64,000 bases of DNA from Eutrigla gurnardus (Eukaryota; Chordata; Actinopteri; Perciformes; Triglidae): NCBI GenBank assembly GCA_963514095.1, contig OY741282.1:23802827-23866826 (forward strand), read 5' to 3'. The translations under genes were made by a program, and so were the position numbers. Of the stretch, positions 36,091-47,600 are shown one piece after another. How positions within the stretch are numbered: position 1 is the first letter of the stretch; each line of letters begins with the position of its first letter. Under the pieces are notes generated by a model, which was given only the letters and a program-made list of their open reading frames with translations, did not search any database and was not told where the DNA came from.

Positions 36091-37441
36091 AGTTTTCAAC
36101 ATAATATGGATAAAGAATCATCTTCTGAAATTCAAACATCGAAACAGCATCTCAGCTAATTAAGTATGTTGCATATGACATGCTTCGACCTGGGTCCTAC
36201 TTTAGAGTATGCCTAATAAACAGTAAATGTAAGTTTTATTTTAATGGATAAAACATATGCAGGGTAATCAAAGATATCATCTCATCTGTGTCATGCTAAT
36301 ATTAGCTGATGAAGCCCCGAGGCTCAAGCAGATATTAAGCAAGCAACAGCAGTAGAGGAATTTCAAACTTGTAATCGTCAGCCGCAATAAACACTTGAGC
36401 AATTTATCAGATTTTGCACAGCTCACTCTGTAGCCACAAAATGTTGTACAACCTTCGATTTGACATATGAAGTGGTACTCCCCAAAAGCTGTAAATTGAT
36501 GTTATTGGCGGAGCGCCCCTTTAAGAGATTGGGACTGTTTGGTTTTACACAACCGTTATGTAAATGACTCATACAAAGTAAATTGCGGATTTTGTTTACA
36601 CAATATTCACTAAATTACAAATACACTGTAATTTCGCCGATGCATCCCAACTTTTTCGCGTACGATTTCAGAACATGTATAATGTGTAGGTCTTCATTAT
36701 ATATCTCCTGAAAGTCATCCTTTTTCTTGTGTTTTTAGCATTCTCACACTAAATCAAATAAACGTCTAAATGTCAGCTTTGTCGTTGTTTGCTGAATTTA
36801 TTTTGGTTCCACCCAACTCCTCCTAGCAACACAACTGAGAATTAAAAGCTAAAACTGGAGCCATAAACATATGGCACTGGTTTCCAAGTGCGACACAACC
36901 AACATTTTAAAACATTTCTTCTTTTTTTCTGAGAAAAAGGCCACTTCACAGCACTAAATCTAATCCAGCTAACATGTGGCCAGGAATGTGTTTTGGGGGC
37001 CAAGCTATATGTAATGACACACATGTGTGAAAGGGCAAATCTAACCATGGGGAGCTAAACGAGCAACGCTTTAGGTGGCTTGACCTTTGAACCGAACCAA
37101 AGGCTGGTGTGAGGGAGCCACCTCTAATGAAGGGCTTCAGAGTGGAAACCGCTGTACCTCCTGTCATTTACAGAAATCACTCTCAAAATGGAAAAACTAG
37201 TCCAGTGTCGGCTTTTATTCACTCAAAGGAAGTTGTTTGAACACACGTGCTCTTGTTAAGCACATCACCACTTACATTGATCTGGAGCTGACCCATTGGA
37301 GGTGAAGTACCTCACTTTTGGTTGACTTGTTGGAAGCTACATTGCCGTAAATATTTTGTCAACAGCATAATTGATTCCCTATTTTGATCTCATTTTTATC
37401 ACCTATTTTCTGCTCCAGTTTCCCTTTGAAAACCAATATGT
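36091..37441. other. Noncoding stretch, nothing recognised
   Basis: No exon or recognised element. Several CCAAT/ATTGG words and a 'gcccctttaagag' near 36515 could be the end of another small transposon, but no partner end was found. Confidence 0.5.
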
Positions 37442-38720
37442 TAAATTGGTATATCCGTACACTCACATCCAAGCAGTGTAACCTTTATTTGAACTTCTGG
37501 TCAAAAGCAACTTCATTATACTGCAAACAGAATTTAAGTTGAACGGCAGGTAAAAAAAACAACAACTAAAAAAACAAATTCCATTCCAATCATTATATGC
37601 AAAAGACCTGTGTACGCCCCGGCTCTTACTCCTGGGAACTACAGCCTTAAAGTGGTGTGAAGAATGCAAATGCAAGCCACACAACACAGAAAGGGCTGGA
37701 GGGTATTGTGTATAGAAAAAACCCTATACAATCAGGAAGAACCTTAGTACAGTTTCATCACATAGTAAACAAGGCTTTGAGAGGGATCAGCCATCTTGGA
37801 GATCCCCCAAATCTATAGAAAAAAAATGATCTCAAAACAAGAACAGAAATAGAGACTATAGAGAGGTATCAAGTGAAGGCCATCATGAACCACAGATCCC
37901 AAATCTACATTAGACATATGAATTACAGCATAACACTTAACGATATCAACATCCGCTGAAGGGTATCTGAAGTGTCAATCCTATGAAAGCTGCCTTTCTA
38001 TATCTCCCCCTCTTGAAAATCCAATGTGTCCGATGCCCTTGAAATGGCAGAGAGAATATAGGCTGTGAAAACTCATTGAAATGACAACAGGATGTTCACT
38101 CAGTCATTACGCCTGATGGAGCTCTTGTGTTCACTAAACGTTTGTTGCAGCGTGCATGCAGACTTACCGATATACATATTATTACATTTTAGTAAATAGA
38201 TGACACTGCATGTAATATAAACCCTCAACAGCAAAATGATTGCCTGATCTCGGATGTCTAAAAGCAGGAGTTTTCCACATGTATTGGCACTAGGCACATG
38301 GCACGTGGATCAATCTTATCTTTTAGGGAAGCTGAAAGAGTCTGATGAGGAACTGCCTTAATGTTGCCTCACACTAGCTTGTTGCATACATTTGGACCTC
38401 TTCAATCAACAAAGAGTGGTGGATCCTTGAAATGCTGGGTGGATCCTGGAACAGAGGTCAGAGGTCTTTTCTGATTATATTCAGCTGAAAATTTAAGGTC
38501 AGGATTCATACAATTGAAGAGATTAACAAAACCAATGCTCGTCTTATGGAAAATGCAAGAGATATAGACATCTAAAGCATTTGAAGATTCTCTGAAGGAA
38601 TGGGGTTCTGTTGGTGTGAAAACCAATATTTGAAACTGGAAACCAGACCTGTATTGATGATGGTAGATGATTTCATTATGGGATGAATGGATGTTATGGC
38701 TGATGAGCCAATGCATGGAT
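37442..38720 (-). mobile_element. Penelope-like retroelement relic, minus strand
   Basis: The coding core is annotated separately at 37915-38480. Read on the minus strand, the downstream part ends near 37442 with 'aataaaggttacactgcttg' then 'gatgtgagtgtacggatata', which resembles the 3' end of fish Penelope-like elements. The region upstream of the core, to 38720, has weak similarity only ('SNALDVYIS' and 'LKFSAEYNQK' frames). The reverse transcriptase body is otherwise missing, so this is a truncated copy. Boundaries are approximate. Confidence 0.72.
37915..38480 (-). pseudogene. Penelope-like polyprotein C-terminus with decayed GIY-YIG endonuclease
   Basis: Minus-strand frames in order: FKDPPLFVD, a stop, then RGPNVCNKLV (about 38370-38435), the post-RT linker of Penelope-like proteins. 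Next comes 'RHPRSGNHFAVEG', then VIYLLKCNNMYIGK (38163-38205), the GIY-YIG motif pair, then SEHKSSIRR (38111-38135), and after a frameshift FKGIGHIGFSRGGDIERQLS (37984-38042), the block before 'REAYWI..L'. The two Arg residues that follow YIGK in active elements (pattern TxRxLKxR) are replaced, stops interrupt every segment and at least three frame changes are needed. Such domains nick the target for retrotransposition; this one is dead. Confidence 0.85.
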
Positions 38721-38860
38721 GGAAAGACACATCATATCATATATCAGGCTGCTGTGCTGTGGAAGGCACTAACTGACTAGATGACATGAGTTGAGTGCAT
38801 GGAAAAGCCAATGACTGGTGAATGAACTGATTTATGAATGGATGAGTTGACTCAGTGTGT
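38640..38860. repeat. Decayed ATGG/TGAA-type simple repeat
   Basis: The segment is dominated by ATGGATG, GAATGGATG and TGAATGAAC words in one phase, as expected of an old tetranucleotide array broken by mutation. It adjoins the upstream edge of the Penelope relic. Confidence 0.6.
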
Positions 38861-41788
38861 GAGCTGGGAGCTGCTGGTGACTGTTGGCAGTATTCACAGC
38901 GATGAACAGAATGGAATGGTCGGAGTGGACTGGTGCATCCGAGGAAAGAGTTGAGAAATCATCGCCTCTGAAAAAGTCAAAAAGCCGTTTCAAAGAGCGA
39001 GCCTCGATGCACTCCGATGTACTCGAATTGTTAAAAATGGATTTTGTTGTGATTATGGAGAAAAGATAAGTGAGATGTGGTTAACTCATGATGGTGATGA
39101 TGGGCTGTGAGATGAAACGATGCACACATGTCTCCGTGCAGTCAGCTGTAAAGGTGAATGAAAGGACAATCCGACCCTGAAGGTCAGCTCACAGATTACA
39201 ATACGATATATTTGAAAAACGCTCAACGGTGATGTGTCTTTCCTGTTCCAGATCAACGGTCGGCTCTGGATGAGTATTGAACGCGATAGTAAGACACTTG
39301 TTTTCCGAACTTCGGAGCGTGCTGTATCGACACAGAGTTCCAGTACGATCCATCATCTTGTGTGTGTGTTTAATATTTATCACATATGCAGTTATTTATC
39401 CCAACGAAAAGTTCACCTCGCCATTTTCACTCGACCAAAACTCGACCCCAAATAAATAAAACCTGTCATTTCATCTCATTAACATTTTCTAACCTTTTGT
39501 ATGTGACCTTTTATGGTGAAATCATCGGTGTGGTGTACCAAATATCACATGGCATTTTTTTCTTTTCCCAGAATTACACATTGTGAAAAGTAATGTTCTG
39601 CCATCTGCTCACTACAGGAACAGTTGCCTCTGGGACTTTGAGTCCTGCTGAACTCTGAGGGCTCCACCTGTGTGATTGGTAGTTGGAGCAAAACTTCCCC
39701 ACCTCATCACAAAGACATTTCAGTTAGTTTAACAAGTTTATTTTCAGGCCTCAACGTAACTTAATTCGTGAAGGTCACCAAAATGGATAGCTGAAGGCTC
39801 TGACGGATCGCTCCACCACCTGTATTCCCCACACCCTTTTGTCTGTCTCTTCTCTATAATCTGTTATAATTGAGCAATCTGCAAAGAAATGCTCAGGTCG
39901 TAAAACCCTCAAAATAAAATAAAAAAACACATAAAGCATCTGGTGTTTCCTTTAATTGCCGTTAGAAGTGATAGCTGAGAGCGTTTCAGGGTTCAGGCTG
40001 TTCCCATTACGACACAATGACACGGCGACACTCAAGGTGTCCTCGCCTTAAAGTTTTGAAGCAAAAGAGGATGAAACCAGCTATGTAAATGTGATGCCGT
40101 TGAGTAGCGTCATTAATATATGATATACCAATAAAAGTCTTCCTTTTCCAATAATTCTTTGCCGAACAAGCGGCAGGAGACCCGGAGATGGGAAACGATT
40201 AATTAGGCGAGGAAGACAGAGATCTGGACAGGGAGGCAAAAGAGAGCAGAAGAGGAAAAAACACCACGGAGATGAGATTGTGTTTCTCACACAGAGTGGG
40301 AGTGATATTAGTCTAAATAGAGTTATTAAGAGCACTTGATGTGGGAGTTTAACACAGTGGATGGGATCGACTCATCAATACAGAATCTTCTCTTTGCCTT
40401 TTTTCCTCCTCTCTTTGACTAATCCATCCAACTCTTTGGACATTAAAGCATCATTTCCATCATTAGGCTTTCACTATCAGGACTATTGATTGTCAACGGC
40501 ATTTTTGAAAATCAGGCTTATTATATCTGAAATTGACGGGACGTGAGACCTTTGCTCAAAACACATTAACCGCATCGAACGATTGGAAATCCATCGTCTG
40601 AAACGTGTGCATTGTGGGAAAAAGCAGGGGAAGAAACCCCTCGCGGTAAAACACCACTCGGGTACATGTTGGATATTAGTACAGCTGTTATAATGGAACA
40701 CGTATGGCAAATGTCAGAGGTTCAGATGGAGGCCAACAGTAAAAATATCAGCAGAGTTGACACAAACAATTAAACACAATTTCTCGATGCCTGACACCTA
40801 ATTTGCAAAAAAAAAAAAAATCTTCAAAGCACATCTTGGAATGTTCTAAATGCAGCTCACTATTCTCCCTGATTTAATTCAAAATCCCTTTGCAGACGCC
40901 CTCCAGGCATAGTTTCCTCCACAATATCCAACAAAAGTGCACATTTTGTTCAATGTGGGTTTTTTTTACGACTAAATGCATCCAATCATCCCCCTGATGG
41001 TTGATCAAGATCAAAGGGGTCACCTGCTCCAATCCCATAAATCTGGTCTACATGATGATGTACGAGTGCGGATGTGTGATTAAAACACAAACTACTTAAA
41101 AAAAACAGGAATGTCTGACAACAGCGGCTGCATCCGCAATGACTCTGGTATGGATCTAGCAGCGGGAGAAGTCTTGTGATGGGAAACCCAAGAAGCACGA
41201 GGCTCCACGAGTTTCTAATGCAATCGATGACGATGTGACCTTTACTTTACGCAGTTAAGTATCCCGTTCCCATTCATCCTGCCCGGCAGTTGTATAAACA
41301 TCACAGAGCTGTGAAAGTACGTCTGCTCACTTTCTGTCCGTTGGGTCTACCGTAGGGGAGCGGATCAAAAGAGATCAGGTGGATCACACATGGAGGGACC
41401 AGCCTCAATAGTGCAACGTGGGATCCGTGCCCCATAATTCAGCTTGAGTCACATTCTCCGTATTATATAAACACCTATGATGGAGCTGTTACTTTTAGAC
41501 TCAGTACAGTGTAGGCAGTGAGGATGTTCTGCTCTCTGCTGCTTTCCTATATGACAAAACTCAAAATCCAGCCCCCGAATAGTCCGTCCACCTCCATATT
41601 CCTCCTCCTCATAAGAGGCCGTGATATCTGCTCCTCCATCTGGCTGTTTTTCAGCATCTCATTTTCTTATTCTCACCCTATTTCACCTGTCTGTCATGTG
41701 AACTATCAACCAGTTTCTCCCTCATAAAATGATTTTCTCTTAATGTTTCTTAGCGCCTCACAATCTCTCCTCTCTCACTGGAGGCATT
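38861..41788. other. Noncoding stretch, nothing recognised
   Basis: No exon or recognised element. An A run of about 14 lies near 40807-40820. Frames are short and antisense-overlapping. Confidence 0.55.
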
Positions 41789-41988
41789 GCTGTGTCTTTC
41801 CTATTAACATCAGGCCATTTTTCAATATTAAAAAAAGTCAGGGTTCCGCCCCCTTATACCCGAGACCTTGTCAAATGACCCTCTTTGCCTGTTTGAAATT
41901 CATTGCTGCCGTTTGAAATTCACGGCTAACAAAAGACACACGGGGAAGCTCATTTTACATCGTTCCTGTAATTGATTCATGTAAATTT
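41789..41988 (+). repeat. Left arm of the foldback element
   Basis: It contains CAGGGTTCCGCCCCCTTATA followed by CCCGAGACCTTGTCAAATGA, and an internal direct repeat GTTTGAAATTC spaced about 20 bp apart. All are repeated in inverse in the right arm. Confidence 0.92.
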
Positions 41989-42422
41989 CTTAACGAATGA
42001 ATAATCAATCACTGTTAGTGTAGATTCCAAAATGCTCTGTGGTGTAATGCAAATGGGAATTATAACCCAATCAATAGCCTTTCCCTTTCCTGATTCCAGG
42101 CTCCAACAAAGAGTTCTCAACGGGCGTGGTTATGGTGGAATCAAAGACACTTTAGGTGTCGCTGCATGCGTGACCTTATGTTCTAACACATGTGAGTCAC
42201 AGGTTATAAAGTCTCCGTCAAAGAGCTCTTGTGTTGAATATAACTGCATTGAAATGAATGCTAAAACATGTCAATATAATCAAAAGTTACAACTGTCATG
42301 CATTTAAAAAGAAAATCTAATGAAAATACAAACATTTTCATCATGATGTCATCAAATATAACAACATCTAATGTCATTCCATCCATATAGGCAACGTGCG
42401 TAGCATTGTATTTTTCCATGAT

Positions 42423-42606
42423 AAATTTACATGAAATCAATTACAAGAACGATGTAAAATGAGTCTTTTGTTAGCCGAGAATTTCAAACGGCAGCAATGA
42501 ATTTCAAACAGGCAAAGAGGCTCATTTGACAAGGTCTCGGGTATAAGGGGGCGGAACCCTGACTTAATATTGAAAAATCGCCTGATGTTAATAGGAAACA
42601 CACAGC
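42423..42606 (-). repeat. Right arm of the foldback element
   Basis: Reverse complement of the left arm, shorter because it lacks the extra segment near 41935-41950 and part of the A run near 41829-41836. Near-identity of the arms implies a recent origin or gene-conversion-like correction. Confidence 0.92.
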
Positions 42607-42972
42607 ATAATCAGGACATTGTAATTATACATAAACAAAAGGGTTGCCTTCCTTATGAAAACATCCACATCTGAGTTGAAATAATTAACCTGCCCCTAAC
42701 TTCCACCAATCTTCATCAGCGATAAACTTAACAAATCCTCAAAATAAAAAGAAAAACTATTGCGAGTGTGCCATTGTACCTCTGGCCTACTTTCATCCAT
42801 GAACCAAAGGAGCAGAAAAGCAGCACAGCCTGTTCCTAGTTCATCTAACAACAGGACGATGTGTGTGTGAGATCCGTGGTATACAATTTGGATCTAACTG
42901 TCACTGGCTGGAGGTGCACCTGGACCAATCAGTGGTAAGCGTCTCTCCACATCCACAATTCAACTGCAATGC
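42607..42972. other. Noncoding stretch, nothing recognised
   Basis: Complex sequence between the foldback element and a CA array, with no exon supported. Confidence 0.55.
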
Positions 42973-43025
42973 AACACACACACACACACACACACACAGA
43001 CACACACACACACACACACACACAC
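42973..43025. repeat. (CA)n microsatellite, interrupted
   Basis: About 26 CA units with one GA interruption near 42999. Confidence 0.97.
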
Positions 43026-45102
43026 CAGGAGGCTGGAGAACAGAGGGGGGAATAAAAACAGCTGAAATGAAATAGTTGCTCTGAAAAACGTCCTCTGTTC
43101 TCTTTTGAGGAAGCGATGCGAAGCCATAAAGGAGAAATAGTGTTTTGCTTGAATTCAGTGGGATACCATTAACGTCACAGCTCTGTCAGAGGCAGACGGA
43201 CACACTGAGCCAGACAGCAGCCTGCTACGAGTCTGAACAACAACCACATGAGCTTTCCTTCTAGCTGACTTCCAAACAAGCACACAGGTTCGCTGCTAAC
43301 TTCATCTGTTCATCAACAGTGTAACACTCTGGAAGTCTGTCAGAAGCTGTAAATCAAGTTTAAATTTGTAAATCTAACCAAACCTTTCCTAATCTGCCAC
43401 ATCAACACATTACGTTCCATGTGAACTGTAACAATCATTTGTACCGACTTCACTGACAGAACATTCTTCATTATTTAGGTTGAAGAATTTGTCTTTTTTC
43501 CAAGTTTGCAAAGTGAAGAATGAGAATAACAGCAGCACAAACACATGATCGGGTGTGAGATCAAGCCCAAAACTTATATTCGGTCTCCAGTGAATGTATT
43601 TTTATGGAGGGAAAGATAGAACATTTTTATTCTGCACTCTGCAGTCAATAAACCACCATCTACTGAGAAACTCGGTGCTCAGCGGGAGTCAGAAGATAAG
43701 AAGAGAGCTAAGCTGAGCTCAACCGCACTCTACAGTTTGTATGTGGTTTTAAGATTCAGAACCAACCACCACAAATATATGCTAGAAAATATGATCTGGA
43801 TCCCCAAAAAACTATTTCTTTAAGGTTTTGGTTCACACGTCAGGAGGCATTTCCTGCTTTTCCGTTGATTAATTGGATCGGAGAGAGAGAATGAAATGTA
43901 TTTCTTCCATTTGGGTCACAGCAGAGGTAGGACTTTAAGGAGGATTTTTTAAAAAGCCATATCTCTGTTCTCAGTCACACTTTTCAGAATAAATAAACTC
44001 CAAATTATGAGTCAGAGAGAAAATATGCACTAGCCCTTGGCCTATTTCGTAGCTTCCTGCTGGTGTGAAAAGATTCGGTAGAGGACACGAGAGGACACGA
44101 GAGACAAATATACTCAAATATCACAAACAACAATCTGCCTTCATGAAAAATAAAATGGGGCAACTATTGTGTCAACTAAGTAGCATTTAGATGAATATTT
44201 AACAGCGAGAGACCAAGAGAGTAAAATGTGCATTGTATGTTACTTCCATTTCAATGATTTTTTATTTTTCTTCTTCTTAGTGTCTGATCAATGATTCGTA
44301 CCTCAACCACATTCAAAGAGTGATTTCATCGTGACAGGATCAGCTTTTTTGTCAAAAGACGAACGTGTTCGCTGAAAAGGATCCCGCTGAGACGTGAACA
44401 CTTTGTTCGGAGAGACACATTAAATGCTGCCTCTGCAGTACTTGTCATTTGGCAGATTTTTTTTTTTGTTATAAGAGATAAACTAAATCCTGCAGGAATT
44501 TGTTTTCAAAAGAACATAAGTTTGTGTAATATGCACATTCAGACGGCAAGGTAAATACAAAGCATACTTCAAATAGACGACGCCGCTACATTTGCTTCGT
44601 TGATGCTGTCAACGAGGCAGATGTGATGGATTATATAAGAAGCTCATACTGAATATCTCACTCTCACAACATGTGAGATCTGGCCAGAATCTTAGTTTTA
44701 CACACGTATACCATGTTTGGTGTAATAAATTATGTTATTAAAATTGTAGCATTTCATCTGTTATCCATACAGAACAAAGAAAGACAAATAATGAGGTTAA
44801 CACCGCCATAACGCGGACGTATGAATGGTTTGCATAAGATGTGCCATAATTTCTGCTAAAGCTGGTACGCACTAGACTTTGTAAGGAAGGGAAGGTCACG
44901 AGGGAATCCAAGCAAGCAAATAAGAAGCAGGAAGCAAAGATGAAAAGGGGTGATGGAAGGAAAAGAAGCCAGGGGTAGAGTGTGTATCCCTGAGTGGTCC
45001 ATGTTGAGTTTCTTTATTTACATTTCACACATTTGGTCAGATCTGGGCTTTCCTTTAGGTGTCCTGTCCATATTTTACCTTCCTTTTTTTCACCTGCACT
45101 TG
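43026..45102. other. Noncoding stretch, nothing recognised
   Basis: No exon or recognised element. A short tandem duplication of GGACACGAGA lies at about 44082-44104. Confidence 0.55.
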
Positions 45103-45165
45103 TCCCCCCCCCCCCACCCCCCTCTCTTCTTTATTCTCTCCTCCTCCTCCTCCTCCTCCTGCTGC
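45103..45165. repeat. C-rich run and (TCC)n tract
   Basis: A run of about 13 C, then ACCCCCC, then about eight TCC units ending in TGCTGC. The pyrimidine-only strand explains the overlapping Pro/Leu/Ser-rich frames here. Confidence 0.93.
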
Positions 45166-45307
45166 TCTCGTTCCTCCTGCATCCTCGCCTCCTCACTCAC
45201 ACTGGTGTCATGATGACAATATGTATCCAATCTGTAATTTCACAACGCAGTGACCCGAGCACGAACATTCCACAGATGATGACTTCCATGTTTTCAGTTA
45301 GATGTTA

Positions 45308-45323
45308 GGGGGGGGGGGGGGGG
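45308..45323. repeat. G16 homopolymer
   Basis: Sixteen consecutive G. Exact length is unreliable in most sequencing methods. Confidence 0.93.
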
Positions 45324-46668
45324 TATTCTATAGGAACATGTGAGGGAGGGTGGTATGACATTCTCTTGGCAAAAAGCTAGGAAAGTGTCTGTAAGCAACA
45401 GCGGGGGCACCTGGGACCGCCGTCAAGATCGAAGAGACATTGATTTTTTGCTTTCAAACGTTTCAAAAGGCTGGAAAAGTGGAATTAATTGTGCCGATTG
45501 TGCAGTTTATTTTTCCATCAGTGTTGCTTTAAATAGAGAAGCAGCGTGTGCTCAGAAGAGTCGGCGGTTTGAGCGGCCTGTAAGCATGTCTGGCTTTAAT
45601 GCACGAGTCTGGAGTTGGTATCGAGGACCATTAACTGATTATTTGCACAGCCTTGATCCTTCTCCAACCTCAACCACGCTGTTCGTTCCCATGCAGATAT
45701 CCTACATTTGACTAAACATCATCATTGTCATCCAAAGGAATCCATTGCTTACCGTTCTTGTTTTGCTATGAAGTTGAGTATCATGCATTGCTCTTCCAAA
45801 AATGTTTATCATATTTGTGATGCAATGCTTGGCAATGATACACAGACAGATAATGTAATGTTGGAAGCATCCGGCTGCAGCCAGTTCTTCACTATAAATG
45901 GATGGCCGGGTAAATGGAAGTCGGTGGGTGGAGTTGGAGTTGCTTCACCCACCCAGGGGGGATCCACCCAACCACAGCAACACAGAACGAAATACCAACC
46001 GAGCACAAAATCAACTTAAGACAAATCATTATGCCATTTACATACACAAGTTGGCTTACATCCGTCTGGGTTTGGAACAGAGGAAGAGAGGCTGTCGGAG
46101 AACACTCTCTCTCTCTGTCTTTCACACACACAAGGACAGAATGTATTTCCTCTTTGCCCTCTTAAACTCCTTCACATCACATCATCACACCGCCTTCCTC
46201 TTCCCTCTCCTGCTCTCTACTTTCTCCCCCCTCCTCTTCCCATTCTTCTCCTCTCACCCTCCCTCCCCCATCCTCTCCCTCCGCTCTGCGGTCAGGAAAC
46301 CTGAAGAAAACCATTGCAGTTGGAAACCCCTGCCAAATAAAAAAACCCAACTTGTTACTCTTAGAGTTTAAGCTCCTGCCAAATAAAAGCCCCTGCTCAC
46401 AGGCCTGTAGGCAGTTAAATGTGGTAACAGAAACCCGGGCTTGTAAATCACATCTTGATTGAAGGCTTGCTAAGAATGGGATGTGACGCACGCACATGTA
46501 CGCACTTAGACGCTATCCCTCTTTTCTCTGTCCGGCTTTATTTTTCAACCTTTTTTATGTTTTTGATTTTCACTCGTCCTCCTGATGTCTATTGTTTTCC
46601 GTCTCCTTCTGTCCTTTCTGCTTCTATAGTCACTCCTCCCTGATATCTGTCTCTACCTCTTCCTGCTT
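45324..46668. other. Noncoding stretch with a pyrimidine tract
   Basis: Frames of 123 and 157 codons occur (45340-45711 and 45898-46371), but neither carries a recognisable domain, and the second runs through the nearly pure C/T tract at about 46190-46290, which lacks stop codons for compositional reasons. A GGTGGGTG/CACCCACC mini-hairpin lies near 45924-45953. Confidence 0.5.
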
Positions 46669-46985
46669 GGGTTTTTTTTATAATGCAAATAACTCTGTAA
46701 ATAACATCTACAAGCCTTTAAGCCCACAACATTTCCTAAATGTGTGTTTTTAATGTTGTCTGAAGCCTAGAAGGCACTAAAATTAAACACACAAGATTTA
46801 GGAGCATTTATCCCTCCGACCGCCACCGCAGTCATATAGACCGCAGGCGTATTATGCATTATTACTATATAAAGTCACTACTTGATCTCATGTTATTCCA
46901 TTGCACAATGAGTTTGAGATCCGAGCCACCACCGTGTTTGAAATGAGCCTCTGATTGGTGGAGGAATTGCTTGTGGACGGCTAAC
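46669..46985 (+). repeat. ~315-bp interspersed repeat family, copy B
   Basis: Same family and orientation as 35777-36090, about 10.9 kb away. This copy reads 'gaccgccaccgcagtcatat' then 'agaccgcaggcg', so it holds an extra short segment relative to copy A after the shared 'gaccgccaccgcag'. Confidence 0.85.
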
Positions 46986-47515
46986 ATTAACAGCTAAAGG
47001 TGCAGCTGTCAGCAGGTGTGGCTGTGAAGACCGCTGCTGCATTGGAATGAATACAAACCACAACGGGCTTACCACCTGTCTAGACTATCAGACAAGGTTT
47101 TCACTCCTTTGCACTCGTCATGCAACAGATGCAGTCTTAATCTGAGCAGGCGCGTGTCTCGTGTGTAGCCGTGTCTTCAAGCGTTTATTTAGGCTTCAAG
47201 TCTAATGAAGTTTAGCCTCACAGCGTCTCTGGCCACAGAGCAGCGGCTCAGAGGTAGCGATGCACTCAGTCGTTTGATCAGCAGCAGAGCCGGCTAAGAG
47301 CAGCGAGTGAGGAGTGAACGATGGCAGTATCATATCATAAAAGGCGGTTTGAGAAACGTGTGAATCAATGCAAAAAACATAAATGAGCAGCAAACGTGTG
47401 ATGTTTGCTGCAGCAGAATTTGCGAAGTTTCCAAAAAAAGGGATACATCCCAACAGAGCAACGGTTAGCTTCTTGGATAAAAAGTACATCTCCCACATGC
47501 AGCATCTCAGAGATA
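46986..47515. other. Noncoding stretch, nothing recognised
   Basis: No exon or element is supported. Composition is ordinary. Confidence 0.55.
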
Positions 47516-47600
47516 TTAAGCATCAGCATCAGCTGCTGATATCCTAGAATACAACTTGTTAAGCATCAGCATCAGCTGCTTATATCCTAGAATACAACTC
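47516..47600 (+). repeat. 43-bp tandem duplication
   Basis: Two head-to-tail copies of a unit beginning TTAAGCATCAGCATCAGCTG and ending 'tagaatacaact' (47516-47558 and 47559-47600). By eye they differ at one internal base (CTGATATCC against CTTATATCC) and the last position. The unit includes the internal duplication GCATCAGCATCAGC. Confidence 0.95.

Larger units (their letters stand above)
41789..42606. mobile_element. 818-bp foldback element with long inverted arms
   Basis: Left arm 41789-41988 and right arm 42423-42606 are reverse complements. By eye I count five substitutions over about 185 aligned bases, plus three gaps (a poly-A difference, about 13 bp of 'cacacggggaagc'-type extra sequence in the left arm, and 1 bp). 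The outer tips are GCTGTGT and ACACAGC. The 434-bp centre is unrelated complex sequence with no frame over 91 codons. The form fits a foldback MITE or an inverted duplication. No clear target duplication flanks it (left ...GGCATT, right ATAATC...), and I do not recognise the family. Confidence 0.85.

Noticed and set aside
45924..45953. GGTGGGTG/CACCCACC hairpin as a regulatory structure
   Set aside because: An 8-bp stem is short enough to arise by chance in GC-rich sequence, and there is no supporting context.
45898..46371. 157-codon plus-strand frame
   Set aside because: Runs through a nearly pure C/T tract that cannot form stop codons, and its two halves are unlike each other.
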